Position numbers and translations under genes: made by a program. Below the pieces are notes generated by a model. That model searched no databases and was not told where the DNA came from. It worked only from the letters and a program-made list of their open reading frames with translations. 64,000 bases of DNA. Source: Phymorhynchus buccinoides. Taxonomy: Eukaryota; Mollusca; Gastropoda; Neogastropoda; Raphitomidae. Where the stretch lies: NCBI GenBank assembly GCA_017654935.2, contig CM065690.1, forward strand, positions 13,590,367 to 13,654,366, in the 5' to 3' direction. Positions 35,607-47,395 of the stretch are shown here, one piece after another (the stretch's first letter is position 1; each line of letters starts with the position of its first letter).

Positions 35607-36168
35607 CAAAGACACTGTAATGGGAATAAGACAGACAACTGGAGAGCTACGGCGAGCCGGGCTGATAGGGTTATCGTTCATGATCCCATTAAGAATGGTG
35701 AGGGCAAAGACACTGTAATGGGAATAAGACAGACAACTGGAGAGCGACGGCGAGCCGGGCTGATAGGGTTATCGTTCATGATCCCATTAAGAATGGTGAG
35801 GGCAAAGACACTGTAATGGGAATAAGACAGACAACTGGAGAGTTACGGCGATGTTCGGGCTGATAGGGTTATCGTTCGTGATCCCATTAACAATGGCGGC
35901 TCTCTCTCAAAAGACTGGAATTTGAATCGACGTTGTTTTAAATACCAGATTCAAATCTGAGTGCTTGGGCAAACCCTTTTCTGTTTTCCTGAAGACAAAG
36001 AAAGGAAGCTGCAAATACGGCCAGAAAATCTATGAAACAGCAACAACCAGTGTTAGATTACTGCTGATGTTCATGGTTCAAGGGGGGCATAATCAGGGTG
36101 TCTGTCCTCACTACTCATATAAGGGAAAATGGCCGCCTGTCCGTCTTATTCCCATTACAGTGTCTTTA
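35607..36168. mobile_element. MITE (cactgtaatggga family) with its left end repeated in tandem
   Basis: Two extra direct copies of about 108 bp of the left end precede a complete element at 35806-36168, so the terminal repeat occurs three times on the left and once on the right. Confidence 0.85.
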
Positions 36169-36313
36169 GTATTGTCCAGGCACAGAGACTTGCTACAAGT
36201 TTGGGCTGCTCCCACCTGGCCTTGCAGTCGCCAATGCGTCTAAAACACTTAATCCGGGGATGTAAAATGTAAATTAGACTACTACCAATCCGGCTGGCAG
36301 CATAGTCCAATGT

Positions 36314-36471
36314 ACCGTATTTTACGGACTACAAGGCGCACCCCCCAAATTTTACCCAGATCTCAGATTTTGTTACTATATTTTCTTACTATTTTATCAG
36401 TCACATTATAAGGCGCAGGGGTCTGAGTCTGGGGAAAAATTATCTCCTTATAGTGTGAAAAATACGGTACC
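36314..36471. mobile_element. Short TIR element (ccgtattttacggactac)
   Basis: 158 bp; ends accgtattttacggactac and tagtgtgaaaaatacggta. Confidence 0.8.
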
Positions 36472-36505
36472 TTTTACATTCCAGATAAAGTGTTTTAGAC
36501 GCACT

Positions 36506-36745
36506 CATGACTACAGGGGGTGGAGAACATGTCATCTCTAACGCAGCGCCACCCATTTTGGGGGGTAAGGGGGGGGAGGGGAAACGTAGCCATCACTTTG
36601 GTTCAAACCACGCAGCTGGATTTAACTACAGGGCGTGGAGAACATGTCATCTCTAATACAGCGCCACCCATTTTGGGGGGTAAGGGGGGGGAGGGAAACG
36701 TAGCCATCACTTTGGTTCAAACCATGCAGCAGGATTTCTCCCCCT
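36506..36745. repeat. Two-copy tandem repeat (about 120 bp)
   Basis: ggtggagaacatgtcatctc through tttggttcaaacca, two direct copies, in the intron between exons 12 and 13. Confidence 0.85.
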
Positions 36746-37210
36746 TACCGATTCTGGAGGTGCCACACTAAACAGGTACTGTGCAGCTAACGCGCCTTTG
36801 AAAGCGAATGAAATGTTGCAGGAACAACCTTAAATTGTAAGAAGTTTGCACATTCTCCTCGCTTATCCCGTTATTTTTGCACAAATCTACTTTCCGTACG
36901 AGAATAAATAACGATAAGTTCAAAGCAATGGGTCGTTGTGCTTTTTTTTTTTTTAACAGTATGATGTTGTTATAACATATTTTATTTCCCTCTCTCATCC
37001 TTCCACTCCACAGTTGTTGTTGTTGTCTTACCTTGGCTTAAAGACTCCAGGGATCATTCCAACAGCCGAAACGCTTGAACACTATGGCACAAATGCACCA
37101 GGTAGGGATGAGAACATTTACGTGTGTGACCGTTTTTGATTACCCCTTGCCACATGGGCAGCCACACTCCGACTTCGGAGGAATTCGAACAGCACGATTG
37201 TTATCCCCAC

Positions 37211-37370
37211 CTTGACGAGCACGAGGTGGCGCTGCATGTAGACGGCCTGGGACATGGCTCGGAAGAGGTCCAGGGTCCACTGCGGGGTCTCCTGGGGAAG
37301 GCCCACGTTCAGGTAGGCCCTCAGAGCCTGGGCAGGCATGTCCCGGAACTTCCCCGGCAGCTTCTGGAGT
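37211..37370 (-). CDS. Tudor gene exon 12: C-terminal part of Tudor unit 3
   Basis: 160 nt: LQKLPGKFRDMPAQALRAYL, NVGLPQETPQWTLDLFRAMS, QAVYMQRHLVLVK. LQKLP.KF..MPAQALRAYL.NV is the well conserved segment after the Tudor strand in extended Tudor units; WTLDLFRAM is the following helix. The phase fits exon 11 (two bases in) and ends on a codon boundary; donor GTGGGG. Its acceptor region is repeated three times upstream (37371-37690). Confidence 0.9.
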
Positions 37371-37690
37371 CTGCCCATCGCAACGTTAGTTTTCAATGAA
37401 ATCACGTCTTCCCATGACAATGAATAACGACTTATTGCGCATGTATTCATGCTCTTGGAGTCTGCCCATCACAACATTAGTTTTCAATGAAATAGGACAA
37501 TAACGACTTAGTGTGCAAGTATTCATGCTCTTGGAGTCTGCCCATCGCAACGTCAGTTTTCAATGAAATCACGTCTTTCATGACAATGAATAACGACTTA
37601 TTGTGCAAGTGTTCATGCTCTTGGAGTCTGCCCATCGCAACATTAGTTTTCAATGAAATGTCTTCCCATGACAATAACGACTTAGGCCGG
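37371..37690. repeat. Tandem repeats of the exon 12 acceptor region
   Basis: Three further copies of about 80 bp repeat the intron end and first exon bases of exon 12 (on the minus strand: gttgcgatgggcag then actcca). The exon body follows only the last acceptor, at 37370. Confidence 0.85.
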
Positions 37691-37863
37691 GTTCACATTA
37701 GACGCGTAAGTTCCGTACGGAAAACCTTAAATAAGTGGAACAAAGGATAAAAGTTTACGCATTCGGACACGTGCGCAAATCTTTTCCCTTCTTTGTTTCA
37801 CTTATTTATGGATTGCGCACGGGTTTCCGCATGGAATATCCGCTTATGTATGTACACAGCCTT
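37684..37863. mobile_element. MITE aggccgggttcacattagac (also at palindrome centre)
   Basis: 180 bp from taggccgggttcacattaga to cgcttatgtatgtacacagcc, with a cctaaataagtgg-type block inside. The same family sits at the palindrome centre (9550-9739, 9785-9960) and at 62346-62545. Confidence 0.75.
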
Positions 37864-39097
37864 ATTGATTGTGATAGTATTCATGCTCGCATCATTTTTT
37901 TTTCTTTTCCCCTGACACACAGTATCCTACTTTTACAGAAAAGTGGAGTTGAGTTTAATAACGTGTGTGTAAGAACACATCACTGCAACCTCTTCAGTAC
38001 TGATGACGTACATAAATGCAAAGAAAATAGCTTGAGAATGAATTAAATTTGCAGAGCAAAAAAGAACATGGCAGCTCCAATTGGAAATTTTTTATTATGA
38101 TTCAAAGTTGGCTCCCCGGAAGTGACGTCAGAAAGGGGATCCACAGCAGCTCAGTGGTATTGCTAGACCAGACCAAGGGAAGTAAGTTAGTCTTGTGAAG
38201 ACTAAGACTTTTTGGTCTTTGGTAATTGGCATTAGCTCCAAGTTGGAAGAGATAACTAATTCGTAGTGAAACGGTAACATGATAGAATAGATTGCAGGGT
38301 TTGCACGCCCTTTGAAGGTCTTTGAAAAATGGAGTGCCATTTTCAAGTCTTGGAAAATCGGCTTTGGTCTGTGAAAATCGTGAAATGCCTAAAAATGTCA
38401 TTGATGCCATAATTGTTTTTGTTTGCTTCCAGAATTAATACAGAAGCAATTTAATTTTGCTTACTTTCTGACATCCACAGTTCGACGATCTAGTTCCGTC
38501 TAGCAGACTTCCTCGATTTGTCAAGAGTCAGTTCCCTTCGCTATATCTGGGTCTTTTGGCTACTCTGGTGCTACTTGAGTGATCGTGATCGAAGCATATT
38601 CGAAGCAAAAGAATATATATATTTTTTTTTTGCTTACAGAATTAATAAAGGAGCAATTTAGCTTGGCTTATTTTCCCAAATATCCGCAGTTTAACAATCT
38701 TGCACCATCTAGCAGACATCCTCGATTTGTGAAGAGTTACTTCTCTTTGCTATATCCGGGTCCTTTTTGGCTACACTGGTGCAACTTGAGTGATTGTGAT
38801 TGAAGCAATCATCCTCACTGCATGTCGCGAGAGGTCTTTGAAAATAGGAGAAAGGGTCTTTGAAAAGGTCTTTGAAAGTTGGTTGGTTGGCTTACCCTGG
38901 CTAAAAGACTCCAGGGATCATCCCAACAGTGAAAAGCACTTGAACACTAAGGCACAAACGCATCAGCTAGGGACGAGAATAGTACGTGTGTGACCGTTTC
39001 TGATTACCCCGCCACGTGGGCAGCCACACTCCGTCTCCGGGGGAAGAAAGTTTGTGAATGTTGGCATCATCAAATCTGTACGAAAACCTCGCAAAGT

Positions 39098-39213
39098 GCA
39101 GAGTGGCACAGTGGTAGCGCGTTCGCTTCGCGTCAAGTAAACCCAAGTTCGAACCTGGGTACAGGGGATTTTTCCCTCTCACTTTGCACTAGGCCTTGCA
39201 GTCTGAACGTGGA

Positions 39214-39244
<31 letters not shown>

Positions 39245-39465
39245 CATGTGCTCATGCACTTAACACACGTTAAACCCAGTGGCAACGAAAAAGTTGTCAT
39301 TTGGTCAAAATTTACCCCCCCCCCCCTTCCTTCCTCATCAGTCACAAAAATCGCATGCAAAAAACAACAAAAACAAAAATTGGGTGGCGCGCCTCTGGCC
39401 TCTGGCCGCGACGCACTCTCCAGGTGGGAGCAACCCGAATTTCACAGAGACGCCTCTGTGACTAT
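39098..39465 (+). mobile_element. tRNA-derived SINE, full length
   Basis: A box tggcacagtgg and B box gttcgaacctggg near 39105-39160, ten-base poly-C tract, standard tail. Inserted antisense to the Tudor gene in the intron between exons 11 and 12. Confidence 0.88.
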
Positions 39466-39468
39466 AAT

Positions 39469-39791
39469 CAGGCATGGTAGTGGGGGCAAAGTGGGTTTCA
39501 TTTGAAAGATGTCGACTCACACTAAAATGATGAAGTTGGGCGTCAAAATAAAGAAGAAGAAGAAGAAGAAAAAGAAGCACTAGGATCACAAATCTGGAAA
39601 CGTGTGGCGTGAACTAGGCCGCGCACGACTGCTAACTTCGGCGGGAAGTTGCTTGTTCAGTCATTCACATCCGGTTCCGCGAATAGGTCATTTTTAGGCA
39701 CCCGAGCGAATTTTTACCCCAGCTTTTTTGGGGGGCTCAAATTTTCACTTTCGCGGATTCTCCGCGATTCGCGGAGGTCTACCATACCTGA
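39469..39791. mobile_element. MITE with TIR caggcatggtag, enlarged
   Basis: caggcatggtagtgggggca to ggaggtctaccatacctg, with a (gaa)n run inside. It lies about 50 bp from the exon 11 donor. Confidence 0.8.
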
Positions 39792-39839
39792 TAATGTACC
39801 TAACCTAACCTAACCTAACCAAATGTGAACCTGCCTGAC

Positions 39840-40001
39840 CTGTCCAGAGGCAGCACCTCGGAGTTGCCGTAGTCGACGTAGAAGACCAGCACTCCGCCCT
39901 CCTGGGGGAAAGTCTTGGCCACGAGGGCGCGGTACCAGCGCTGGTCCGTGAACTGGGCGCAGCACACCTCCCCGACGGCCGGCAGCTCCTGCAGCTGGGG
40001 T
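39840..40001 (-). CDS. Tudor gene exon 11: Tudor domain 3 core
   Basis: 162 nt. The start at 40001 is fixed by phase: two bases carried from exon 10 plus A give Arg, then PQLQELPAVGEVCCAQFTDQ, RWYRALVAKTFPQEGGVLVF, YVDYGNSEVLPLDR. This is a complete Tudor core with WYRA, YVDYGN and the conserved Glu. A second cag seven bases into the exon would break the frame. The acceptor (ctccaccccag) is the one repeated in the 39-bp array that fills the upstream intron. Donor GTCAGG. Confidence 0.92.
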
Positions 40002-42140
40002 CTGGGGTGGAGAGAACAAGTTGAAAGTCAAAGCGAGGGTCTGGGGTGGAGAGAACAAGTTCAAAGTCAAAGCGAGGGTCTGGGGTGGAGAGAACAAGTT
40101 CAAAGTCAAAGCGAGGGTCTGGGGTGGAGAGAACAAGTTCAAAGTCAAAGCGAGGGTCTGGGGTGGAGAGAACAAGTTCATAGTCAAAGCGAGGGTCTGG
40201 GGTGGAGAGAACAAGTTCATAGTCAAAGCGAGGGTCTGGGGTGGAGAGAACAAGTTCATAGTCAAAGCGAGGGTCTGGGGTGGAGAGAACAAGTTCATAG
40301 TCAAAGCGAGGGTCTGGGGTGGAGAGAACAAGTTCATAGTCAAAGCGAGGGTCTGGGGTGGAGAGAACAAGTTCATAGTCAAAGCGGGGGTCTGGGGTGG
40401 AGAGAACAAGTTCATAGTCAAAGCGGGGGTCTGGGGTGGAGAGAACAAGTTGAAAGTCAAAGCGAGGGTCTGGGGTGGAGAGAACAAGTTCATAGTCAAA
40501 GCGAGGGTCTGGGGTGGAGAGAACAAGTTCATAGTCAAAGCGAGGGTCTGGGGTGGAGAGAACAAGTTCATAGTCAAAGCGAGGGTCTGGGGTGGAGAGA
40601 ACAAGTTCATAGTCAAAGCGAGGGTCTGGGGTGGAGAGAACAAGTTCATAGTCAAAGCGAGGGTCTGGGGTGGACAGAACAAGTTCATAGTCAAAGCGAG
40701 GGTCTGGGGTGGAGAGAACAAGTTCATAGTCAAAGCGAGGGTCTGGGGTGGACAGAACAAGTTCATAGTCAAAGCGAGGGTCTGGGGTGGAGAGAACAAG
40801 TTCAAAGTCAAAGCGGGGGTCTGGGGTGGAGAGAACAAGTTCATAGTCAAAGCGGGGGTCTGGGGTGGAGAGAACAAGTTCATAGTCAAAGCGAGGGTCT
40901 GGGGTGGAGAGAACAAGTTCAAAGTCAAAGCGAGGGTCTGGGGTGGAGAGAACAAGTTCATAGTCAAAGCGAGGGTCTGGGGTGGAGAGAACAGAACAAG
41001 CGAGAGAACAAGTTGCGGGGGTCTGGGGTGGATTCAGTCAAAGCGAGGGTCTGGGGTGGAGAGAACAAGTTCAAAGTCTGGGGTGGAAAACAAGTTCATA
41101 GTCAAAGGGTCTGGGGTGGAGAGAACAAGTTCATAGTCAAAGCGAGGGTCTGGGGTGGAGAGAACAAGTTCATAGTCAAAGCGAGTTCATAGTCAAAGGT
41201 CTGGGGTGGAGAGAACAAGTTCATAGTCAAAGCGAGGGTCTGGGGTGGAGAGAACAAGTTCATAGTCAAAGCGAGGGTCTGGGGTGGAGAGAACAAGTTC
41301 ATAGTCAAAGCGAGGGTCTGGGGTGGAGAGAACAAGTTCATAGTCAAAGCGAGGGTCTGGGGTGGAGAGAACAAGTTCATAGTCAAAGCGAGGGTCTGGG
41401 GTGGAGAGAACAAGTTCATAGTCAAAGCGAGGGTCTGGGGTGGAGAGAACAAGTTCATAGTCAAAGCGAGGGTCTGGGGTGGAGAGAACAAGTTCATAGT
41501 CAAAGCGAGGGTCTGGGGTGGAGAGAACAAGTTCATAGTCAAAGCGAGGGTCTGGGGTGGAGAGAACAAGTTCATAGTCAAAGCGAGGGTCTGGGGTGGA
41601 GAGAACAAGTTCATAGTCAAAGCGAGGGTCTGGGGTGGAGAGAACAAGTTCATAGTCAAAGCGAGGGTCTGGGGTGGAGAGAACAAGTTCATAGTCAAAG
41701 CGAGGGTCTGGGGTGGAGAGAACAAGTTCATAGTCAAAGCGAGGGTCTGGGGTGGAGAGAACAAGTTCATAGTCAAAGCGAGGGTCTGGGGTGGAGAGAA
41801 CAAGTTCATAGTCAAAGCGTCAAAGGGTCTGGGGTGGAGAGAACAAGTTCATAGTCAAAGCGAGGGTCTGGGGTGGAGAGAACAAGTTCATAGTCAAAGC
41901 GTCAAAGGGGGTCTGGGGTGGAGAGAACAAGTTCATAGTCAAAGTTCGAGGGTCTGGGGTGGAGAGAACAAGTTCATAGTCAAAGCGGGGGTCTGGGGTG
42001 GAGAGAACAAGTTCAAAGTCAAAGCGGGGGTCTGGGGTGGAGAGAACAAGTTCATAGTCAAAGCGGGGGTCTGGGGTGGAGAGAACAAGTTCATAGTCAA
42101 ACCGAGGGTCTGGGATGGACAGAACAAGTTCAAAGTCAAA
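40002..42140. repeat. 39-bp acceptor array upstream of exon 11 (about 55 copies)
   Basis: Nearly perfect 39-bp units. On the minus strand each contains gttctctccaccccag, the polypyrimidine tract and AG used by exon 11, followed by accctcgctttgac. Since 39 is a multiple of three, long open frames appear on both strands; they are low-complexity by-products. In the exon 11 frame every standard unit has TGA four codons after its AG, so use of an upstream acceptor would stop translation. The units are disturbed around 40985-41190 and 41815-41950. Confidence 0.95.
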
Positions 42141-42489
42141 TACTTTCATCGTCCCATTAAAAACAGAAGTATCAAAATGGAAATTTGTCTTCTACAACAT
42201 GGGCAGCAGATTAAAATGAACACACTAATCCCTTCCCTGCCTGGTCCCGGGTCTACGATGGGCTGTGTGATGTCATTGACGATGTAATAACTTTTGATGT
42301 CATAGCCCTGCAATGATGTTTTTTTGGCTTAGACAAGTCAGGAAAGATGTATCTCTGGACCATTTTCTCAGACTGCTTAAATTTTTATAAGAAAATCGAT
42401 AATTTATCATTTTTCTCCGGACAGTGAGGGTTAAATCATAATGAACACAATAAGGCAATTATCAAATAAGACCTTCAAAAAGAGAGAAA

Positions 42490-42690
42490 ATGGAGTTTCA
42501 CGTCCTCTTGGTCTGAATCAGACATATATGGGACATTTGTAAAATACAAATATGGTGGGAACAATACTGGAGGCAATGCCCGGAGGCAGTACGAAACCAG
42601 TAAAGTCCCGATTTTTTTATTAATACAGATAGGTGTAGCAGTAACCACGCCTCGGGTAAACCTCATCGGCTATGGCACCGCTACAAGTAA
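42490..42690. mobile_element. Interspersed repeat (ggaggcaatgcccggaggca family)
   Basis: Most complete copy of this family, ending cctcatcggctatggcaccg; origin unknown. Confidence 0.6.
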
Positions 42691-42704
42691 TTGAAGAACT
42701 AAGC

Positions 42705-42860
42705 TATTCTTTTTGAAGACCTTCAAAAATCATCCAAAATGAGGTCTTATAAGGGAGGTAATTTTAATGCTTACAAAGAAGGGCAATGTCTCAGAGAAGT
42801 AGGTCTTATGTGAGAGGGAGTCTTATAATGGGAGGTCTTATAAGGGGGTTTACACTGTAC
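42705..42860. mobile_element. Pogo-type MITE, partial
   Basis: Interior (ccaaaatgaggtcttataag) and right end (gggtttacactgta) of the family at 34797; the left end is missing. Confidence 0.65.
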
Positions 42861-43097
42861 TCCCTTGCTCACACACACACACACACACACAACTCTCTCT
42901 CTCTCTTACAAAAATGAGAGTTGCACAATAACATATTATTGATATCAACATGTCAGGGAGGAACACACACACACAAAATCTGTTTTTATATATTTTTTAT
43001 TATTATAGGTGAGATTCAGCAGTGGTATAGCAACTCTTTTTTGGGGTGGAATTGGTCATAGATATAAAAATTCCACTTTTGATATTTTGCTGAATGG

Positions 43098-43990
43098 TAG
43101 TCCCCGTGGGGATACCGGGGGGTCTTTCGTAAAAATAGTTCCCCCACCTTCTGGAAGTTCTGTGCTTGTAACTTCCTCTAATGTGCCACTCTCTTTGACT
43201 CTGCCTTTTTCCTCTGCTTTCTGTCATCTACTATCTTTCTGACTTATTGGCCCATTCTCCTGCCTTTTTCCCAAAAAATCTTCCAAATAATTTTTCTCCT
43301 TTGAGCTCCTCCGAAATCGGAACGCGTCGGCTGTACGCAGCGGGGAGAGCAGTGAAAACTGAAAACCGGACACATACGTACCTTACCCATTATGGCCATA
43401 TGGCCTGGGAACGCAGAAGAAGAAGCTGAATGGTAAACCAATCCTGAAGTACCTGTGGGGGGAGGCGGGGTCGTTCAGCTGGTCCATCATGCGGGAGAAC
43501 TTGGCCAGGTCCTCAGGAAGGCTGCTGCTGTCGTCGTCGTTGTCGTCGACATCACTGCGGGAAACGGCAGCGCAGCGCTGAAGGTACACCTGTGTAGCAC
43601 AGGGGAATAACAACAGTAATGATTCTAAGGAATAGTACTCACATAGCCATAATGGGCGAGGAACGTATGTGTCCGTTTTTCTTTCCATGTGGGGATACCG
43701 TGGGTCTTTTGCAAAAATAGTTCTCCCACATTCTGGAAGTTCTGTGCTTGTAACTTCCTTTAATCTGCCACTCTTTGACTCTGCCTTTTCCTTTTGCTTT
43801 CTATCATCTATCTTTCTGACTTATTGGCCCAATTCTCCTGCCTTTAAAAAAAAAAAATTCCAAATAATTTTTCTCCTTTGAGCTCCTCCGAAATCGGAAT
43901 GTGTCGGCTGTACGCAGCTGTGAGACCAGTGAAAACTGAAAGCCTTACCCATTATGTCCATATGGCCTGGGAACGCAGAAGAAGAAGAAG
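43098..43990. mobile_element. Two copies of the (gaa)n-tailed repeat flanking exon 10
   Basis: 43098-43430 and 43686-43990 are direct copies on either side of exon 10. Their arrangement suggests that recombination between them could delete the exon. Confidence 0.6.
43453..43589 (-). CDS. Tudor gene exon 10: extended-Tudor flank with acidic stretch
   Basis: 137 nt, starting on a codon boundary and ending two bases into a codon: VYLQRCAAVSRSDVDDNDDD, SSSLPEDLAKFSRMMDQLND, PASPHR. The VYLQR strand and the LAKFSRMMDQLND helix are the normal lead-in to a Tudor core. The Asp/Ser run (DVDDNDDDSSS) is an insertion in the strand-to-helix loop. Donor GTACTT. Confidence 0.85.
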
Positions 43991-44417
43991 TCCGTTTTTC
44001 AGTTTTCACTGGGTCTCTCCGCTGCATTCAGCCGACGCATTCCAATTTCGGAGGACATAAAATTAATGAACAAAAACATACTAGATTCAGACGACATTTA
44101 GACTTTAGATATGTGTCCCCTGAAGTCGGAGTATGGCCGCCCAAGTGGCGGGACCCTTTAAAAAGCAGCCATACACGTAATCTTCTCACCCAAGGCCATG
44201 CAAAATGTTCACATGGCACTGGGTGTGCCCCCAGAACGTTTAAGCTGGGGAACGAAAACAACAACTGATCTATTATTAAGTATACTTGGAAGTCGGTGCT
44301 GACCAACGATATGCTGAACACTACCAATATGCTCAGAATTCCCCCCCCCCCCCCCCCCAAATGATTTAAAAGTAAGCATACTCAATTACCATTATTGTAA
44401 TTAACATTATTACAATT

Positions 44418-44575
44418 ACCATATTTTTCGGACTATAAGGTGCACCCCCCAAATTTACATAAAATTTCAGATTTTGTTACTATATTTTCATACTATTTCA
44501 TCAGTCACATTATAAGGCGCAGGGGTCACAGTCTGGGAAAAAAAGTATCGCCTTATAGTCCGAAAAATATGGTAT
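44418..44575. mobile_element. Short TIR element (accatatttttcggacta)
   Basis: Near-perfect inverted ends (accatatttttcggacta and tagtccgaaaaatatggt), interior as in 36314-36471. Confidence 0.85.
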
Positions 44576-44611
44576 TATTACATGTATAATAGAAGTATTG
44601 TAAACTCTCAC

Positions 44612-44698
44612 CACGTTGGGTAGGTCCATGTGAGTGACCAGCGCCGTCAGCATAGTCCCCGAGTCTCCCAGCCTCAGGGGGAAGTAAGGGTTGGAGTG
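44612..44698 (-). CDS. Tudor gene exon 9: start of third extended-Tudor unit
   Basis: 87 nt, 29 codons, whole-codon ends: HSNPYFPLRLGDSGTMLTAL then VTHMDLPNV. TALVTHMDLPNV followed by VYLQR of exon 10 is the typical opening strand of an extended Tudor unit (compare FAVMPTHVDAQGVIYAH in exon 4 and KINVTHIRTPAQFYVQ in exon 19). Acceptor tttgcag, donor GTGAGA. Confidence 0.85.
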
Positions 44699-45371
44699 CT
44701 GCAAAGTCAGTAAATTGTCCTCTTATTCTTAATAAGCAAAACAAAAAACCACACACAAAAAACACCACAGAAAGAAAACGATAGAAGGAAAGCCACTGTG
44801 GCGTTGTCATAAGAAAACAAGGGGACAGGGGAAAATGCAATCAAAGAAACGAACAAAAGAAAATGAACATGTTAACACAACCCCTCTCACTTTCCCTTAG
44901 GACCCTGCAGTCAGGGAGTAGAAATTCCTTCAGGAGACCCGATTTGGGGCCTTTTCAATAAATTCTCTTTAAAAATCTGGAAATCACAGTGACTTTATTT
45001 TTGCATAGTGCTTTAGATGCATCTTTAATCTTATGATATAAAATTTGAAAACCAATTCGTTATTGCGTGTTTAACTGAATGAGTTGAAAGCAGCCACATC
45101 ACTGTCGGCCTCAGGGGCATTTTGCCTGTTGCTAAAATACTGGCAGCGTATAAACTGGGGCATTGCTAGTATTCTAGCGGCGTGTTGCGAAAAAGTTAAA
45201 ACAATGTATTTCTTGAAAAAAATAATAAAGGCAGAATTTAAAGAAACAAAGGATACAAAAAAATAAACCACACACACACACAACAACAAACAAAAACCAG
45301 AAGAAGAAAATGGACAGATTGAAAAGAAGACACACCAGTCTATTCTGTTGCTAACTAGTCTATAAACCAAG

Positions 45372-46220
45372 TCACAGGGTTCGTACAGATTTTTCATACC
45401 AAAATTCACAAACTTTCAAAGACCCTTATCCTATTTTCAAAGACCTCTCAATTTTTTGGGGCACTGAGTGTAGAACGCCTGTTTTTTGTCAGCAGCGAGC
45501 TTTCGCAGCCACTTCTTGTACTCGGCTTTTTCTAAGCCACTTCTCGTTGAAATGGCAGCTGCCTGGCATTTTCAACTTCTTTTGCTTCGAAAATGCTTCG
45601 ATCACGATCACTCAAGTCCAGAGTAGCCAAAAGACCCAGATATAGCGAAGGGAACTAACTCCTGACAAATCAAGGAAGTCTGCTAGACAGAACTAGATCG
45701 TCGGACCGTGGATGTCAGAAAATAGCAAAATTAAATTGCCTCTTTATTAACCTTTTGGCGCCTACTCAGTTGCCGGTAGCGATTTTGTGACTTGCCGCCT
45801 AATCGGATGCCAGTAGCCGATGGCCTAGCGTCGGTCTGTTCCCGCATCGGTTACATGTAACCGGTGGAACTTTAAAAAAATATCTCGGTTTCTCTACTGC
45901 CGTAAGAAGGAAGTAGCCTGTCTCAGTGGCGGGAACAGTTTCAGATGAGACAAGCAGCTATTTATATTGAGTTAGAAATGACCTTAACCCTGTTATTTAA
46001 TAATGAAACAAAGAATTTGCCCGCGAAAGTGGCAGTGTTTGGAATTACCATTTCTCGCACACACTACAGTACACAGCCAGCCATAAGACGCATTCCGTTA
46101 TACACATGTAGCAGAGTGGGACGTGCTTGTGCACTCTCTCTCTCTCTCGCGCACACACACAGACACATTCCGCTACAGCCTACACAAAGTTTTACTAACG
46201 AAGTAGAGCGAGACGATGCC

Positions 46221-46253
<33 letters not shown>

Positions 46254-46592
46254 CTGCTAGTAGGCCCTAGTGCAACAAAACTATTTTTCCGTGTCTTTCG
46301 GTTATGTTATTTCAAGTACAACTGTGGTGTGATAGTTCTCATAATATCTTTGAAAATGATACCAGAGTAAAGTTCAAGTTGTGCTCTTTCCATTGATGTA
46401 CAGCAATATGCGCTTACTAATACAGTAAGTATCATCAATCAAACAAACTTTATGGCGTCAATGACTTTTTTTAAGGCATCAATTAGTTTTTCACAAACCA
46501 TTTCACAATTTTCACAGACCAAAGCGAATTTTCAAAGACTTGAAAATGACACTCCATTTCTCAAAGACTTTCAAAGACTGTATGAACCCTGC
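45372..46592. mobile_element. Large TIR element agggttcgtacag / ctgtatgaaccct
   Basis: About 1.2 kb, with flanking tttcaaagacct repeats on both sides in inverted order. The frame at 45945-46370 shows no recognisable domain. A diverged relative lies at 38290-38880. Confidence 0.65.
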
Positions 46593-46698
46593 AAGACACA
46601 GACCGACCGACAAGCAGATAAACCAGATCTGGCTTCTGTCACAGTTCACATACACCTACCACAAACTCAACAGACCGTTGGCCGCGAGCTTTGAGTCT

Positions 46699-47096
46699 TT
46701 AACTCATTCGCATCGCAAAATTTAAAAAAAACTCACAAATCACTCCAGCCATACACACAAACAAAAGGAGAAATGAAAGAAGATTTACAGGTTTTTACTT
46801 CAGGCCCTAACCCTAACATAGGGAAGTGGTAGATCAGACTTTTTTTTTATATCGGAATATATATATGTTTATAGACTTTACATAGAAAAACTCTCTACAC
46901 CGATTGGTTACCCCGCAGCAAACCACTACAAAATCAAAGTCAGAGGCAAAATTGTGGTCTAAGGGAGCGAAGCGAGTTCAGAAGTGACCAAGGTATGGTG
47001 TGCATACAGATTTACCTCCCTTGAAGCAAATGCGTCAAATTGACAGCTATCTATTAATTCCGGACATATATGTCCAGAACGACTTGAATGAGTTAA
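46699..47096. mobile_element. MITE TTAACTCATTCGCATCG / CTTGAATGAGTTAA
   Basis: TTAA at both ends with inverted aactcattc / gaatgagtt ends. Relatives are at about 2460-2545 (left arm), 16950-17100 (right arm) and 52145-52905. Confidence 0.75.
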
Positions 47097-47141
47097 TGAG
47101 AGTTCAGGCAACTATGGGCAAATCATGCAGGGCAAAGGTGT

Positions 47142-47338
47142 GATCTACCGTTTTTTGCGGACTACAAGGCGCACCTGATTATAAGGCGCACCCCCCACAT
47201 TTGACTCAAACTTCAGATTTTGTGACTCTGTTTCCTTACTATATTATCAGTCAGGGGGTCTCAGTCTACGAAAAAAGGCGCAGGGGTCTCAGTCTACGAA
47301 AAAAAAAGTATCGCCTTATAGTCCGTAAAATACGGTAA
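47142..47338. mobile_element. Short TIR element with internal duplication
   Basis: Ends accgttttttgcggactac and tagtccgtaaaatacggta. The cagtctacgaaaaaa segment is duplicated inside. Confidence 0.8.
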
Positions 47339-47395
47339 TCTACAGTACTACCGCCTGTGGCAAATGTATTAGGTAATAAGCATTTTCTTAGGTAT

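Noticed and set aside
39810..40967. 385-codon minus-strand frame of NLFSPPQTLALT repeats running into exon 11
   Set aside because: It enters exon 11 in the wrong frame (GLLRRLRQL in place of the Tudor strand) and consists of the same intronic array.
39915..41192. Long open frame on the plus strand with a 13-residue repeat
   Set aside because: It is a by-product of the 39-bp acceptor array (39 is a multiple of three), with no start context, no splice support and antisense to the Tudor gene.
45945..46370. 141-codon frame in the intron between exons 8 and 9
   Set aside because: It lies inside a TIR element, contains translated CT/CA microsatellites, and shows no recognisable transposase motif.
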